Shown piece by piece: positions 16,058-24,587 of a stretch of 64,000 nucleotides of DNA. A program made the position numbers and the translations under genes. Every line of letters starts with the position of its first letter. The first letter of the stretch is position 1. This DNA comes from AP-15 sp963772295 (GTDB lineage: Bacteria > Pseudomonadota > Alphaproteobacteria > ATCC43930 > CGMCC-115725), in the NCBI GenBank assembly GCA_963772295.1, contig CAVYWO010000003.1, positions 1 through 64,000 on the forward strand. Reading direction: 5' to 3'. The notes under the pieces were generated by a model, which worked only from the letters and a program-made list of their open reading frames with translations, ran no database searches and was not told where the DNA came from.

Positions 16058-16591
16058 TCAAATCACCATACGGGCGGCAACGCCTCGCAGGTCTTCGACC
16101 CGTTCGTCGCGATCCGGGCCATCCTCGATCATGTCGGCGTAATCCATGATGCCGAGGTTCGCCCTTTGCCAGTCACAGCCGTGCGTTTCTCGGGTCCGCT
16201 CGTTGAACGTCATCCTTCGCGCGCGCCCAAACCCGGCCTTCAAATGTTCCAGATCGCTGTCCGAGAACACGCTCATATTGGGCCGCGGCAGCTCGCCGAC
16301 CCGCTCAATCCGTCCCCGGCCGCGCACCCGCCAAGGGAACTCGTCTTGCCCGGCTTCCCAGAGCCACAAGGGCTCGCCTTTCAGCATCTCGTAGATTTCG
16401 AGCGGCACCGGGCCATACTTCATCGCGTGGTAGACGACGCCGAAGACCGGGCGCCCGAATTCGTTCAAGTGGCCCTTGTCGGCGAAGTAGCAGGTCTTGA
16501 GGACGGTGTGGAGATCAAGCGGTGCCGCCTCCCCAAGCATCCACAGAATGGCTTGGTACGCCTTCTCGGCGTTGAAGCGAAACCGGATCAT
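16058..16591 (-). CDS. Panacea/SocA-like antitoxin domain protein (DUF4065)
   Basis: 177 residues. The pattern is that of the Panacea (SocA, DUF4065) domain: FNAEKAYQAILWMLG at the start, LHTVLKTCYFADKGHLNEFG, VYHAMKYGPVPLEIYEML, then a C-terminal SDSDLEHLKAGFG. Such proteins are chaperone- or protease-adaptor-like antitoxins that neutralise many unrelated toxins. Here it is the first gene of a two-gene unit with the 128-residue protein 4 bp downstream. Start ATG at 16589-16591, immediately preceding the conserved helix. Known family behaviour: direct binding and neutralisation of the partner toxin; not testable from sequence. Confidence 0.75.
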   Translation of the reverse strand: MIRFRFNAEKAYQAILWMLGEAAPLDLHTVLKTCYFADKGHLNEFGRPVFGVVYHAMKYGPVPLEIYEMLKGEPLWLWEAGQDEFPWRVRGRGRIERVGELPRPNMSVFSDSDLEHLKAGFGRARRMTFNERTRETHGCDWQRANLGIMDYADMIEDGPDRDERVEDLRGVAARMVI

Positions 16592-16775
16592 CGCGGAGCA
16601 GTGTGCGCTTTCGCGCGGCGCGGAGCAAGTGCAGGTGCGGCGTAGGAGACGCAGCGGCGGTTATCCGTGTCGCAGTCCGCGCCGCCCGCCCGGGCGTTTC
16701 TGGCGGCGCAGCCTGAGGCAGGCTCGTTCGACGTGTGTCAAGGGGTTGGGCTTGACGGCGCGCGCCTCCTCGGCG

Positions 16776-16851
16776 GCAGCTGCGTTGTTGGGGCCGCCCG
16801 CCGGTCGGAAATGCTGGAGCGGGATGTCGCATCGCGGGAACGGGGTCAAAG
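16776..16851. repeat. Diverged repeat, family C, copy 2
   Basis: GCTGCGTTGTTGGGGCCGCC through GCGGGAACGGGGTCAAAGCG matches 14810-14885. Its right end coincides with the stop codon of the hicA remnant, so insertion of or recombination at this repeat may have taken part of that locus. Confidence 0.55.
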
Positions 16852-16962
16852 CGCCTTTGGCAGCCCCGCTTGCTTCAAGATGGCATTCGCCAACGGCCGG
16901 CTCTTGATGGTGATCGGCACGGGAAATGTGCGGCCAGTGATCTGCAGCCCGCAACAATGCCG
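16846..16962 (-). pseudogene. hicA toxin remnant, C-terminal third only
   Basis: Directly after the stop of the HicB-like gene and in the same frame, the minus strand reads TGRTFPVPITIKSRPLANAI and LKQAGLPKAL then TGA. This is the C-terminus of a HicA-type mRNA interferase (TGRxFPVP, K-S, NAILKQAGL). The N-terminal about 45 residues, including the dsRBD-fold strand with the catalytic His, are absent and there is no start codon, so it is a deletion remnant. Confidence 0.65.
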
Positions 16963-17199
16963 TTAGGCGGCGATACACGCGGTGCCTTGCCGCTCGGCGA
17001 TCACCGTGATCACCACCGTCTCCCCCGGCGGTTCAACCCGATTGGCCTGCAGCAGTTCGGGACCGATCTCGAGCACCGCATCGGCGAGCTCGTCGAAGGT
17101 ATCGCCTTGGCAGGTGAAACCCGGGATGTCTTCGCCGTCCGTCCACCAGGTCCGCGATGCCTCATCCCAGCGGGCGTGCACCGTGTAGGTTTTCGCCAT
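16963..17199 (-). CDS. HicB-like DUF1902 protein (antitoxin without partner)
   Basis: 78 residues: TYTVHARWDEASRTWWTDGE, DIPGFTCQGDTFDELADAVL, then EIGPELLQANRV. This is the DUF1902/HicB-like partial RNase-H fold, usually an antitoxin that masks HicA. The toxin gene downstream survives only as its last third, so this is an orphan antitoxin. Start ATG at 17197-17199; the preceding bases (GAAGGAGACACCGCCC) contain a good ribosome binding site, AAGGAG. There is no separate DNA-binding domain, so regulation is unclear. Confidence 0.75.
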   Translation of the reverse strand: MAKTYTVHARWDEASRTWWTDGEDIPGFTCQGDTFDELADAVLEIGPELLQANRVEPPGETVVITVIAERQGTACIAA

Positions 17200-17351
17200 G
17201 GGCGGTGTCTCCTTCGCGCGGTCGTCCCTGCCAAGATACTGATGCGGCGTTCCGTGATCAGCCTAGCCGCGCCGGCGCGATCATAGCATTCAGCGCGAAG
17301 ATCAGGATTCGGCAATCTTGCGGCCCGGCGAACAAATTTCTGCGGCGCGCC

Positions 17352-20300
17352 TCAGCTCTTCGGCGGCGGGAGGCCGGCGTCGGTCTCGACCTGGGTGGCG
17401 AACAGCGGCCGCAGCTGCGGTTCGAGCGCCTTCAAGAGCTGCACCGCCAGGGCGCTGGTGAAATCGTAGCGGATCGCGACGGCGCCGGGGACGTAGGCGG
17501 TGATCGTGCCGAAGAAGCGGTCGCCGAGAAAGAAGACGAAGGTAGCGGTGCGGTCGACGACGCGCTGCCCGATCAGCCGGCCGCCGGCGCCGAAGGTGTC
17601 GTAGCGGTTGTCGCCGGTCCCGGTCTTGCCGCCGACCGGCAGCGGGCTGCCGTCGGCGGCGCGGAAGACGCCGCGCACCCGTTTTGCGGTGCCGTCGGCG
17701 ACGACCGCGAGCATCGCCCGGCGCACCGTGGCGGCGACCTCCGGGGCGAGCACGCGCTCGCCCTCCGACCCGACCGTCAGGTCGGTTTCGTAAGGGGTGC
17801 CGACGGCAAACCGCAGCCGCTCGAGATCGACGGTCGGCCGCAGCACGCCGTCGTTCACGATGATGCCGACGAGCCGGGCGAGCGCCGCCGGCCGGTCGCC
17901 GGAACTGCCGATCGCGGTGCCGTCGGACGGCACCAGCTGGGCAAACGGATAACCCTGGCGCTGCCAATCCTGCTGGATCCGGTCGAAGGCCTCTTCCTCG
18001 AGCAGGATGCGGATGCGCAGGTTCTGCGGCAACGGGCTGCGGCTCTCGAAGAGCCAGGCATAGGCTTCCTGCCGCGCCGAGGCACTCGCCGCCAGTATCT
18101 CGGCCCGGGTCGCATGCGGGTGATCCTGCAGATAGGTCACGAGCCACATTTCGAGCGGGTGGACGCCGGCGATCCGGGCGCGGTCGCGCAACGAGACCGC
18201 GCGCGGGCTCGTTTCCCGATCGAGGTCCCACAACTCGGCGTCGTCGACCCGGGCTTGCGGCAGCGCCTGTGCCAGAAAGGCGCCGAGCGCCCGGCGGTCG
18301 GCGTTCGGGCGCACGGTGCGGAACACGGCGGCGAGCCGGCGCGGGTCGGGCCGCGTCCGGCGGACCAGAAGGCCGACCGCCTCCGCCGGGCCGAGCCCAT
18401 GGTATTCGCGCCAAAAGCGTCCCAGATAGCGCTTGCCCTCCTGATCGGCAAAGCGGCGCAGATAGGCCAGGCGCTCGGGATCGGCCCGGTCGTGCAGCAA
18501 CCGGCTGAGCTGGGTCCCGCCTTCGGCGATCTCGTAGCTGACGATGTCGCGCAGCAGCCTGACAAAGGCGTTGTTGATCGAGTTGGCGAAGGCGGCGGCG
18601 ACGGTCGGCCGCTGATGATCTTCCCATTTCTCGAAATTGGCGAAGCTCTGCCAGCCGCCGCCGGTGAAATAGGTCGAGGGGCTCGCCGAATAGCTCCGCT
18701 GCATCGCCGCATCGAGCATCGGCTGCAGGCCGCGGTCCTTGGCATTCGCGAGGTAGCCGGCGGCCCAGGCGGTGAGCGGGTCGTCCTTCGCCGCGGCGGC
18801 GCTCGCCAGGAGTGCTGTGCGCGGCAAGGGTGCGAGCCGGCGATGCAGAGCATCGACGATGTCGAGATAGGTGACGAGGGTGCGCAATTTCGCGGTCGAG
18901 CCGAGCTGCAGCTTGGCCCCGGAATTGATGTCGAACGGCTCGTTCAGGCTGTCGGCGTGGACCCGCAGATAGTTGCGCTCGGCGCCGCGCTCGTAGAGCA
19001 CCACACTCCAGGCGAGCCGCGCCGGGCTGGCGCCGCCGAGGAGCTGCTTACCGTAAAGGCCGAGGGATTTGGCGTAGTCCGGGTCGTCGAGATGGGACAG
19101 CACCTCGCTGATCCGCGCCTGGGCTTCGGTGTCGACGCTCGCGTAGCCGGTCAGGTCGAGCCGGTCGAGGGCGTAGAGATCCGGCAGGTGGAGCACGCCG
19201 ACGAGCCGATCGCGCAGCCGGTCGGTCGCCTTGTTGCTGACATAGGAGATCGTCGGCGGTGGCGGCAGGTTGGTGCGAAACCGCAGCGGGGCGGCATAGG
19301 CGGCGTCGTAGAGCGAGGGCCCGACGATGCCCGCGGCCTCGAGCAGGCGCAGATAGCGGTCGGTCAACCGGTCGAGCGCCAGGCGGTTATCGACCAGGTA
19401 GTAATGCGGCCGGCGGCCGGCGAGCAAGAGGCTCAGGACCTGGCGATAGACCGCACCCTTGCGCGCCAGCTCTGCCGGGGTTGCGGCCGGCGCCGTCAGC
19501 ACCCGGTTCGCCTCGGCGAGATCGGTGCCGTACCACAGCCACAGCGCCTCCGGGACGCCGAGGATCTCGCCATAGCCGGGCCGCGAGGCGAGCGGTTCGC
19601 TGTCGAGATAGGCGGTGACGATGTGCCGCCGCGCCGAGAGCGTATCCGGGCCGTCCCGATAGGCGCGCAGCGAGGCCGTCATCATCTGGCGCAATTTCTC
19701 CCAGACATCCGCGGTGCGGCCGGCGGGCGAATGCAGAAACTTCTCGGTCTGGGTGGCGAGCGTGCTGGCGCCGCCCTTGCGCCAATGCGGGTTGACGAGC
19801 CCGGCGATGCGGCCGCCGGCGGCGAGCACGAACCGGTCCCAATCGACCGAAGGGTTGAGCCGCGGCTCGCTGTCGTCGAGCAGCGCGTGGTCCTCGCTGA
19901 ACAGCAGGCTCTCGACGACGAGCGGCGGGATCGAGCGAAAGTCGCGATAGGCGCGTTCCGGATAGCGGGCGCGATAGAGGGGCACGTCGTGCCGGCCGAA
20001 GAGCTGCAGCCCGGCGCGCGTTTTCTCGCGATAGATGGCGTAGCCGCCGTCGTCGACGAAGCGGCGCAGCGCCTCCGACCACTGCGCCTGACGGTCGACG
20101 ACAAAATCATCGGCGCGCAAGGCGGCGATGAAATCGGGCAATTCGGCATAGCCGAGCCGCTCGTCGTAGGGGCCGCCCGACGGATATCGGATGGTTGCGC
20201 TCGGGCCCGGCAGCGCCGAGAAATTCATTTCCCGGGCGAAGTCGGCGAAGAAGCGCGATTGCAATAGCGAGGTGTGCGTCTCGGCCGCAACCCCCCAGCC

Positions 20301-20438
20301 GATCAACAGCACGACGCCGAGTGCGGCCGCCCAGCGCAGCCCGGCGACCAGGCGCAGGAACAGTCGGAACCGGCGCTGGCGCCGCCGGCGCTTCCAGGTC
20401 CGGCTGTACGGCATCCGCACGAGGATCGGGAAGACCAT
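17352..20438 (-). CDS. Class A penicillin-binding protein (glycosyltransferase/transpeptidase), long form
   Basis: 1028 residues from the ATG at 20436-20438, chosen because AAGGGGGTC lies just before it. An Arg-rich cytoplasmic start and one membrane helix (WAAALGVVLLIGWGVA) anchor it in the inner membrane. GT51-type glycosyltransferase region about 160-330 (ESLLFSEDHALLDD, GGASTLATQTEKFL). Transpeptidase motifs: STAK (SxxK) at about 511, SINN (SxN) at about 619 and GGKTGTGDN (KTG) at about 936. It would polymerise lipid II glycan and crosslink peptides. The stretch between SxN and KTG is about 315 residues, far longer than in standard PBP1 proteins, and contains extra helical sequence. It is a single gene with no operon partner. 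Confidence 0.85.
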   Translation of the reverse strand: MVFPILVRMPYSRTWKRRRRQRRFRLFLRLVAGLRWAAALGVVLLIGWGVAAETHTSLLQSRFFADFAREMNFSALPGPSATIRYPSGGPYDERLGYAELPDFIAALRADDFVVDRQAQWSEALRRFVDDGGYAIYREKTRAGLQLFGRHDVPLYRARYPERAYRDFRSIPPLVVESLLFSEDHALLDDSEPRLNPSVDWDRFVLAAGGRIAGLVNPHWRKGGASTLATQTEKFLHSPAGRTADVWEKLRQMMTASLRAYRDGPDTLSARRHIVTAYLDSEPLASRPGYGEILGVPEALWLWYGTDLAEANRVLTAPAATPAELARKGAVYRQVLSLLLAGRRPHYYLVDNRLALDRLTDRYLRLLEAAGIVGPSLYDAAYAAPLRFRTNLPPPPTISYVSNKATDRLRDRLVGVLHLPDLYALDRLDLTGYASVDTEAQARISEVLSHLDDPDYAKSLGLYGKQLLGGASPARLAWSVVLYERGAERNYLRVHADSLNEPFDINSGAKLQLGSTAKLRTLVTYLDIVDALHRRLAPLPRTALLASAAAAKDDPLTAWAAGYLANAKDRGLQPMLDAAMQRSYSASPSTYFTGGGWQSFANFEKWEDHQRPTVAAAFANSINNAFVRLLRDIVSYEIAEGGTQLSRLLHDRADPERLAYLRRFADQEGKRYLGRFWREYHGLGPAEAVGLLVRRTRPDPRRLAAVFRTVRPNADRRALGAFLAQALPQARVDDAELWDLDRETSPRAVSLRDRARIAGVHPLEMWLVTYLQDHPHATRAEILAASASARQEAYAWLFESRSPLPQNLRIRILLEEEAFDRIQQDWQRQGYPFAQLVPSDGTAIGSSGDRPAALARLVGIIVNDGVLRPTVDLERLRFAVGTPYETDLTVGSEGERVLAPEVAATVRRAMLAVVADGTAKRVRGVFRAADGSPLPVGGKTGTGDNRYDTFGAGGRLIGQRVVDRTATFVFFLGDRFFGTITAYVPGAVAIRYDFTSALAVQLLKALEPQLRPLFATQVETDAGLPPPKS

Positions 20439-20718
20439 GACCCCCTTGGCCGGGCCTCCGCAAGCTGGCTGCAGTGAACCACCGCCGAGCCGCAACCGCA
20501 ACGGGTAAATTTGCCGCCGGGCGATACCGTGATGCAGCGGATTACGGGTCAGCCGCCGCCAATGTTAACCATCGTCGCCGCGCTCTTCAAGCGGCGGCGT
20601 CGGCTCCTTTGGCGCCCGGGTTCCGCTGCTTTTCGGGGATGCTATAGTCCCCTGGGTTGCGCCAGGACCGCCAGCCGATCCTGGATCTCGAACACCGTTC
20701 ACTCCGGAGGAATCGACG

Positions 20719-21105
20719 ATGAGCTACTTTCCTGGGATGCAGAAGGGGAACCTGGATGCCGTTGCGGCCGATGCGCATGGCAAGATCAAGAAAGAAACCG
20801 TCGTCCTTCAGGGCCTCTCGGTAACCCGTGTAACCTTTGATGTCGGGGCGAAATGGTCGACCGATTTAAAGGAATACGCAGGGACCGAAAGCTGCCAACT
20901 GCCGCACGTCGCGCTGGTGCTTTCCGGCACGCTTCGCGTTGTGATGGATGATGGTTCGCAACAAGATTTTTCCAAGAATGACGTCATGTTGCTGCCCCCT
21001 GGCCATGATGCCTGGAGCGTCGGCAATGTGCCTTGCGTTTTCGTCGAGTTTTCGCAAGGCAATGACTACTACGGCGCTCCCCACAGCCCTCCTCACAGCC
21101 ATTGA
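20719..21105 (+). CDS. Cupin domain protein
   Basis: 128 residues preceded by a strong ribosome binding site (CGGAGGAATCGACG). A single conserved beta-barrel cupin: LPHVALVLSGTLRVVMDDGS (motif 1 with His and Gly residues), then DFSKNDVMLLPPGHDAWSVGN (motif 2, PPGHD with the metal-type His). The C-terminal tail is His/Pro-rich (APHSPPHSH). Small cupins of this type bind a metal and either sense or convert a small molecule; the substrate cannot be read from the sequence. Single gene, no clear partner. Confidence 0.8.
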   Translation: MSYFPGMQKGNLDAVAADAHGKIKKETVVLQGLSVTRVTFDVGAKWSTDLKEYAGTESCQLPHVALVLSGTLRVVMDDGSQQDFSKNDVMLLPPGHDAWSVGNVPCVFVEFSQGNDYYGAPHSPPHSH

Positions 21106-21331
21106 GGCCGCCACCGCGCGAGGCACCCGGTACCGTTGCCGATCTTAGAATTGCCCGATTCGTATCGTATAGACAGCGATCGGAGGGTCTGAACGGATGG
21201 CCGGTCGGACCACCGAATCGGTGATCGGGATGCCGCTTCCGCGAGCCCGCAACCAAAAAGGGAGAGTTCCGCTGCAGATTGGCTGCAGATGCAGCAACAG
21301 GCAATCGGCATCGCAATCTCTGGTTGTGTTT

Positions 21332-21537
21332 GTCCCGACCGCGCCCGCCTACCCCTGTGGTCATTGCGAGGAGCCCACGGGTCGGCGCTTTGCGCCGCCC
21401 GAGGACAGGCTCCGCGACGAAGCAATCCCGACCCTCGCGACTCCGCGACGACGAGATCGCCACGGCGCCTGACGGCGCCTCGCGATGACAGCGGGGTGAG
21501 TTTCATGCCTGGCGGGTCGGCACCAGCCGGTGGGGGC
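21332..21537 (-). repeat. Intergenic palindromic repeat, family A, copy 3 (inverted, longer)
   Basis: Reads GTCCCGACCGCGCCCGCC, GGTCATTGCGAGGAG, GACGAAGCAATCCCGACC, GGCGCCTCGCGATGACAGC and ends GGCGGGTCGGCACCAGCCGG. It is the reverse orientation of the copy at 13497 with an extra internal arm. The preceding gap from 21106 shows no gene. Confidence 0.75.
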
Positions 21538-21872
21538 TATGGCGCGGCCGGCGCACCGGGTGGTCGAGACGGCAGCCGCTGCAATTGTTGGCCCAGTTCG
21601 ATCGTGTCGATCCGACCTTCCCCATAAGCGACGAGCGCCGTGGCGTTCAGCGACACCCATTCGAACACCGCGCGCCGATCATCGGGCGACAGATGGCCGG
21701 CGATGACATGCGGGGTCGGGCGGCCGGCCACGACCGCCGCGTTCGCAACGTTGATTTGGTTGCCGCGCGGGCTGACCCAGACGGTCATCGCCAGTCCCGT
21801 CGTACGCGGAAACAGGTTCGCCCTCTCGAAGAGTTCGTCGCCCTCGGCGTCGGCTTCGCGCATCGCCGTCAC
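21537..21872 (-). CDS. Hypothetical protein downstream of MoaD-like gene
   Basis: 111 residues. Recognisable stretches are LFERANLFPRTTGLAMTVWV, SPRGNQINVANAAVVAGRP, HVIAGHLSPDDRRAVFEWVS and LIAYGEG-like ALVAYGEGRIDTIELGQQL. This looks like a family of small hypothetical proteins found in alphaproteobacteria; a gap after SPRGN suggests a short internal deletion, but I cannot verify it. Same strand as, and 18 bp after, the MoaD-like gene. No signal peptide or membrane segment. Its C-terminal tail runs into the family-A repeat, so the last residues may be non-native. Confidence 0.5.
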   Translation of the reverse strand: MTAMREADAEGDELFERANLFPRTTGLAMTVWVSPRGNQINVANAAVVAGRPTPHVIAGHLSPDDRRAVFEWVSLNATALVAYGEGRIDTIELGQQLQRLPSRPPGAPAAP

Positions 21873-21890
21873 TGAAGTTGGAGCGGGGGC

Positions 21891-22139
21891 TCAGCCGCCG
21901 CCGATTTTCGGGATCAGATAGACTTCGCTCTCCGGGCCGAGCGGCGCCAGATAGGCGTCCTGCCAGATCTCGCCGTCGATCGCCACCGCCATCCCCTCCT
22001 CGACCTGATGCCCGAGGCCGGGAAAGCGGCGGTCGAGTTCGAGGATCAGGCGGCGGAAATTGGTCGCCTCGACGTCGAATTCGGTGGCGCCGCCGGTCAG
22101 CCGGCGCGCCGCCTGACCCGCGATCACGACATGCGGCAT
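21891..22139 (-). CDS. MoaD/ThiS family (ubiquitin-like) sulfur carrier protein
   Basis: 82 residues from the ATG at 22137-22139. Beta-grasp pattern: MPHVVIAGQAARRLTGGATE (strand 1-2), FRRLILELDRRFPGLGHQVE helix, AVAIDGEIWQDAYLAPLGPE and SEVYLIPKIGGG. Ends in Gly-Gly-Gly: ThiS/MoaD carriers need a C-terminal Gly-Gly that becomes thiocarboxylated. It could supply sulfur for molybdopterin, which the xanthine dehydrogenase-type operon 3 kb away would need, though the insertion element lies between them and no MoaE or MoeB is visible. Followed by the hypothetical gene at 21537. Confidence 0.75.
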   Translation of the reverse strand: MPHVVIAGQAARRLTGGATEFDVEATNFRRLILELDRRFPGLGHQVEEGMAVAIDGEIWQDAYLAPLGPESEVYLIPKIGGG

Positions 22140-22260
22140 TCGCGTATCACCCCCTCCCGGCGCTGAGCCTGTCCTCGGGCCGCGCTTCGCGCGGACCCGT
22201 GGGCGCCGACCTCCCCCATCGATGCCTCGCCGAGCCCATACCAAATCTGCCGTAAACCGA

Positions 22261-22292
22261 CTGTCCGATGCACACATATGGGTAAAGATCAG
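22261..22292 (+). repeat. Left end repeat of the insertion element
   Basis: CTGTCCGATGCACACATATG then GGTAAAGATCAG. Shares CTGT, GCAC, ATGGG and AAAGATCAG in the same order with 24588-24620. Confidence 0.55.
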
Positions 22293-22308
22293 GTCGGTTG
22301 GCGCCGGG

Positions 22309-24561
22309 CTAAGGGGGCAGTGGGTAGGCGATAGCGTAGCTGCGGAAGGCGGCGGTGATGTCCAGGCGCTGCAGGCCGCGCCAGAGGGTTTGGGGACCGG
22401 GTTGGCCGTCGGATTTGCGGGCGAGGAAACCGCCGAGTTGGGCGATCAAGAGGATCATCTGGCAGAGCGAAGGCGGTTGCGCCGGCGGCGGCTTGCGGGT
22501 GTGGAAGACGACCAAGGCCTTCCACTGCTCGGGCTCGAAGGCGACGGTACAGGGCAGTTCGGGGGTGGCCCGCCCGAGCCAGGTGAGATAGTGGATGCGC
22601 CAGGCGACGACCATGTCGATGGCGAGGCAGGTTTCCAGACGGTCGGCGGTTTCGAGCTGGCGATCTTCAATGCGGCATCCGCTCTTGAGGATGCGGTGGA
22701 AGACCTCGATCCCCCAGCGCCGGGTATACCACTGCATGCGCTGGAGAGCGTCGTCCAGCGAGGCGACCGGCACGGTGGTCAGCAGCATCCAGTCGAGCGG
22801 CTTGATGTCGGGTGGCGGGTTTTCTTCGCGGCTGCGCACGACCCATAGCCGCAGCGCCGGGAGCTTTGCCTTGTGTCGCGGCGGCGACAGGGTGACCTCG
22901 GCGAAGCGCACGCTCATCAGGGCGGTACGGGCCGGCTGGCGGCCGCGGCGGGGCACCTCGAGTGCGATCTGCCCGGCCGCCGGCAGGCTTTCCATAAAGG
23001 GCCACAAGCGGCGCACCTGCTCGTCGCCCGGGTCAGGCTGGAGAGCACGGTCTTCGGTGGCCCTGACCAACAAGTCGAGGTGGGCGCTGTCGGCTTCCTG
23101 CAGGAACTCGAAGACATCGCACTCGCGATCGGCGACGGTGACGATGCGCGTGTTCGGGCATCGATCGGTGGCGGCCCGGATCTCCGTCAGCGGGCGGATC
23201 CATTTGTAGCTCTCCTTCGCCGCGATCGGCCTGGTGTGGCGCTGATGTTTCTTGCCGAAGGTATTGGCATCGCGCGCCCAGCACTGGACATCGAGCAGGC
23301 CGAGGGGCAGGCCATCGGGACGCAAGGCCAGGGTATTGTGCAGGATCAACCCTTGGGCGCCGTCGCGCCGGCTGCCGATCGGGCCGAGGCCTTGGGTCTG
23401 CGGGTGCTTGGTGTAGTTGAGGCTGGAGCTGTCCTGCACCGCCAGCACGATGACCTCCTGTCGCATGCGCGCGACGGTGGCCTGATGGTGCGGTTCGAGT
23501 ACAGCGTCCATCGTGACCCGCTGGTGATCAAAGAACCGGTAGGCGGCCTTGGTTCGGGCCAGCGAACCGCAGGCTTGCGCGATATTGGCCATGGGCCGGG
23601 CAAAGAACGCCCCGGCCAGATCCAGCAGTCGCCGCTGCAGCCGGCGATCGCCGAGCTTGGCACCGCCGAATTCCTGCCGCACCCAGTTGGGCTCGGGCGC
23701 CGGCCGCGCCCCGCACAGGCGCTTGAGGGTCGGCCGGGACAACGGATAGAGAAACACCCGCTTCGCCGGCAAGTGCGCCGTGCCGGTCCGATCCTGGCGC
23801 CCCCGACCGGCGGTCATGCCGACTTCGATCCAGTTGGCGGCACGATAGGCGGTGCCCGGGCGAGCGGCCTCGACATAGCTTTCCATCAGCCACGGCCGGA
23901 CCGCAAAGGCTTGCTGCCAATCGCCGACAATCCGCCGCGTTAGCTGCCCCAAAACATGCGAAGCGAGATGTGCGACCCGGACCGTCGGCAGGATCAGAAA
24001 GCGGCTGTTGCACACAACTCCCGTCAGGTTGGCGCCACGCTTGGCGTCGTCCCAGCCCAGCCACTCATCGCGCCCCCGCAGCCGCCACGCGGCGGCACTG
24101 ACCGCCAGCCCGCCGAGCACACCATGCCGCGCGCCGCAAATCAGATAGCGAATCTGCTCACCACACAACGACGCGCGACCGCAGGGATGGTGCGCCGCCA
24201 TCATCGCATCCCAGGTCCGGCTCTCCGGCGTCCCGCCGCTGACCCGCTGCAGCGTGACCGCCCCCAGATCGGCCAAGCGACCGCTCACTTGCGGGGCCGG
24301 GCAAACCTCGGCCGGACGCCGCTCCGGCGGCCGCCGACGGGCCGCCGGAAGCACGATCGCACCGCGCCGCTCAAGCCCAATCAGATGCTTGCGGCAGGCC
24401 ATCTCCTGCGCGCGACCACGGCGATCCTTCCAGCCCAGCCGTTCGCATACCTCCTTGGCCAGCCGATAGCGCGACAAGCCCGCATCCGCGCCGACGCGCG
24501 CGCGGATCCATGACAGATGCTCTGCCGCCTCCAGCTGCTGTTTCGGGCTAAGGGGCCCCAT
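22309..24561 (-). CDS. IS4-family (Tn5-like) transposase with N-terminal DruA-like (DUF4338) domain
   Basis: 750 residues. N-terminal about 1-310: DUF4338, the DruA family (RYRLAKEVCERLGWKDRRGR, MACRKHLIGLERRGAIVLP, YLICGARHGVLGGLAV, NSRFLILPTVRVAHLASHVL, AANWIEVGMTAGRGRQDRTG). Then a Tn5-transposase-like DNA-binding part (WVRQEFGGAKLGDRRLQRRL, AYRFFDHQRV) and a DDE nuclease: D in VLAVQDSSSLNY (about 376), D in VADRECDVFEF (about 475), E in YTRRWGIEVFHRILKSGCRIE (about 620). DNA cutting and strand transfer are predicted. Druantia DruA is known from defence islands, but none of the other Druantia genes is here. The frame is intact, so the element may be active. Confidence 0.8.
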   Translation of the reverse strand: MGPLSPKQQLEAAEHLSWIRARVGADAGLSRYRLAKEVCERLGWKDRRGRAQEMACRKHLIGLERRGAIVLPAARRRPPERRPAEVCPAPQVSGRLADLGAVTLQRVSGGTPESRTWDAMMAAHHPCGRASLCGEQIRYLICGARHGVLGGLAVSAAAWRLRGRDEWLGWDDAKRGANLTGVVCNSRFLILPTVRVAHLASHVLGQLTRRIVGDWQQAFAVRPWLMESYVEAARPGTAYRAANWIEVGMTAGRGRQDRTGTAHLPAKRVFLYPLSRPTLKRLCGARPAPEPNWVRQEFGGAKLGDRRLQRRLLDLAGAFFARPMANIAQACGSLARTKAAYRFFDHQRVTMDAVLEPHHQATVARMRQEVIVLAVQDSSSLNYTKHPQTQGLGPIGSRRDGAQGLILHNTLALRPDGLPLGLLDVQCWARDANTFGKKHQRHTRPIAAKESYKWIRPLTEIRAATDRCPNTRIVTVADRECDVFEFLQEADSAHLDLLVRATEDRALQPDPGDEQVRRLWPFMESLPAAGQIALEVPRRGRQPARTALMSVRFAEVTLSPPRHKAKLPALRLWVVRSREENPPPDIKPLDWMLLTTVPVASLDDALQRMQWYTRRWGIEVFHRILKSGCRIEDRQLETADRLETCLAIDMVVAWRIHYLTWLGRATPELPCTVAFEPEQWKALVVFHTRKPPPAQPPSLCQMILLIAQLGGFLARKSDGQPGPQTLWRGLQRLDITAAFRSYAIAYPLPP

Positions 24562-24587
24562 GCCCCCTTGCTAGCCCATTCCGTTTT

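Noticed and set aside
17157..20267. 1036-codon plus-strand frame opposite the penicillin-binding protein gene
   Set aside because: All three transpeptidase motifs and the GT51 motifs are on the minus strand; the plus frame shows only shadow composition.
22309..24561. Druantia anti-phage system
   Set aside because: Only a DruA-like domain is present and it is fused to a transposase; no DruE helicase or other Druantia genes nearby.
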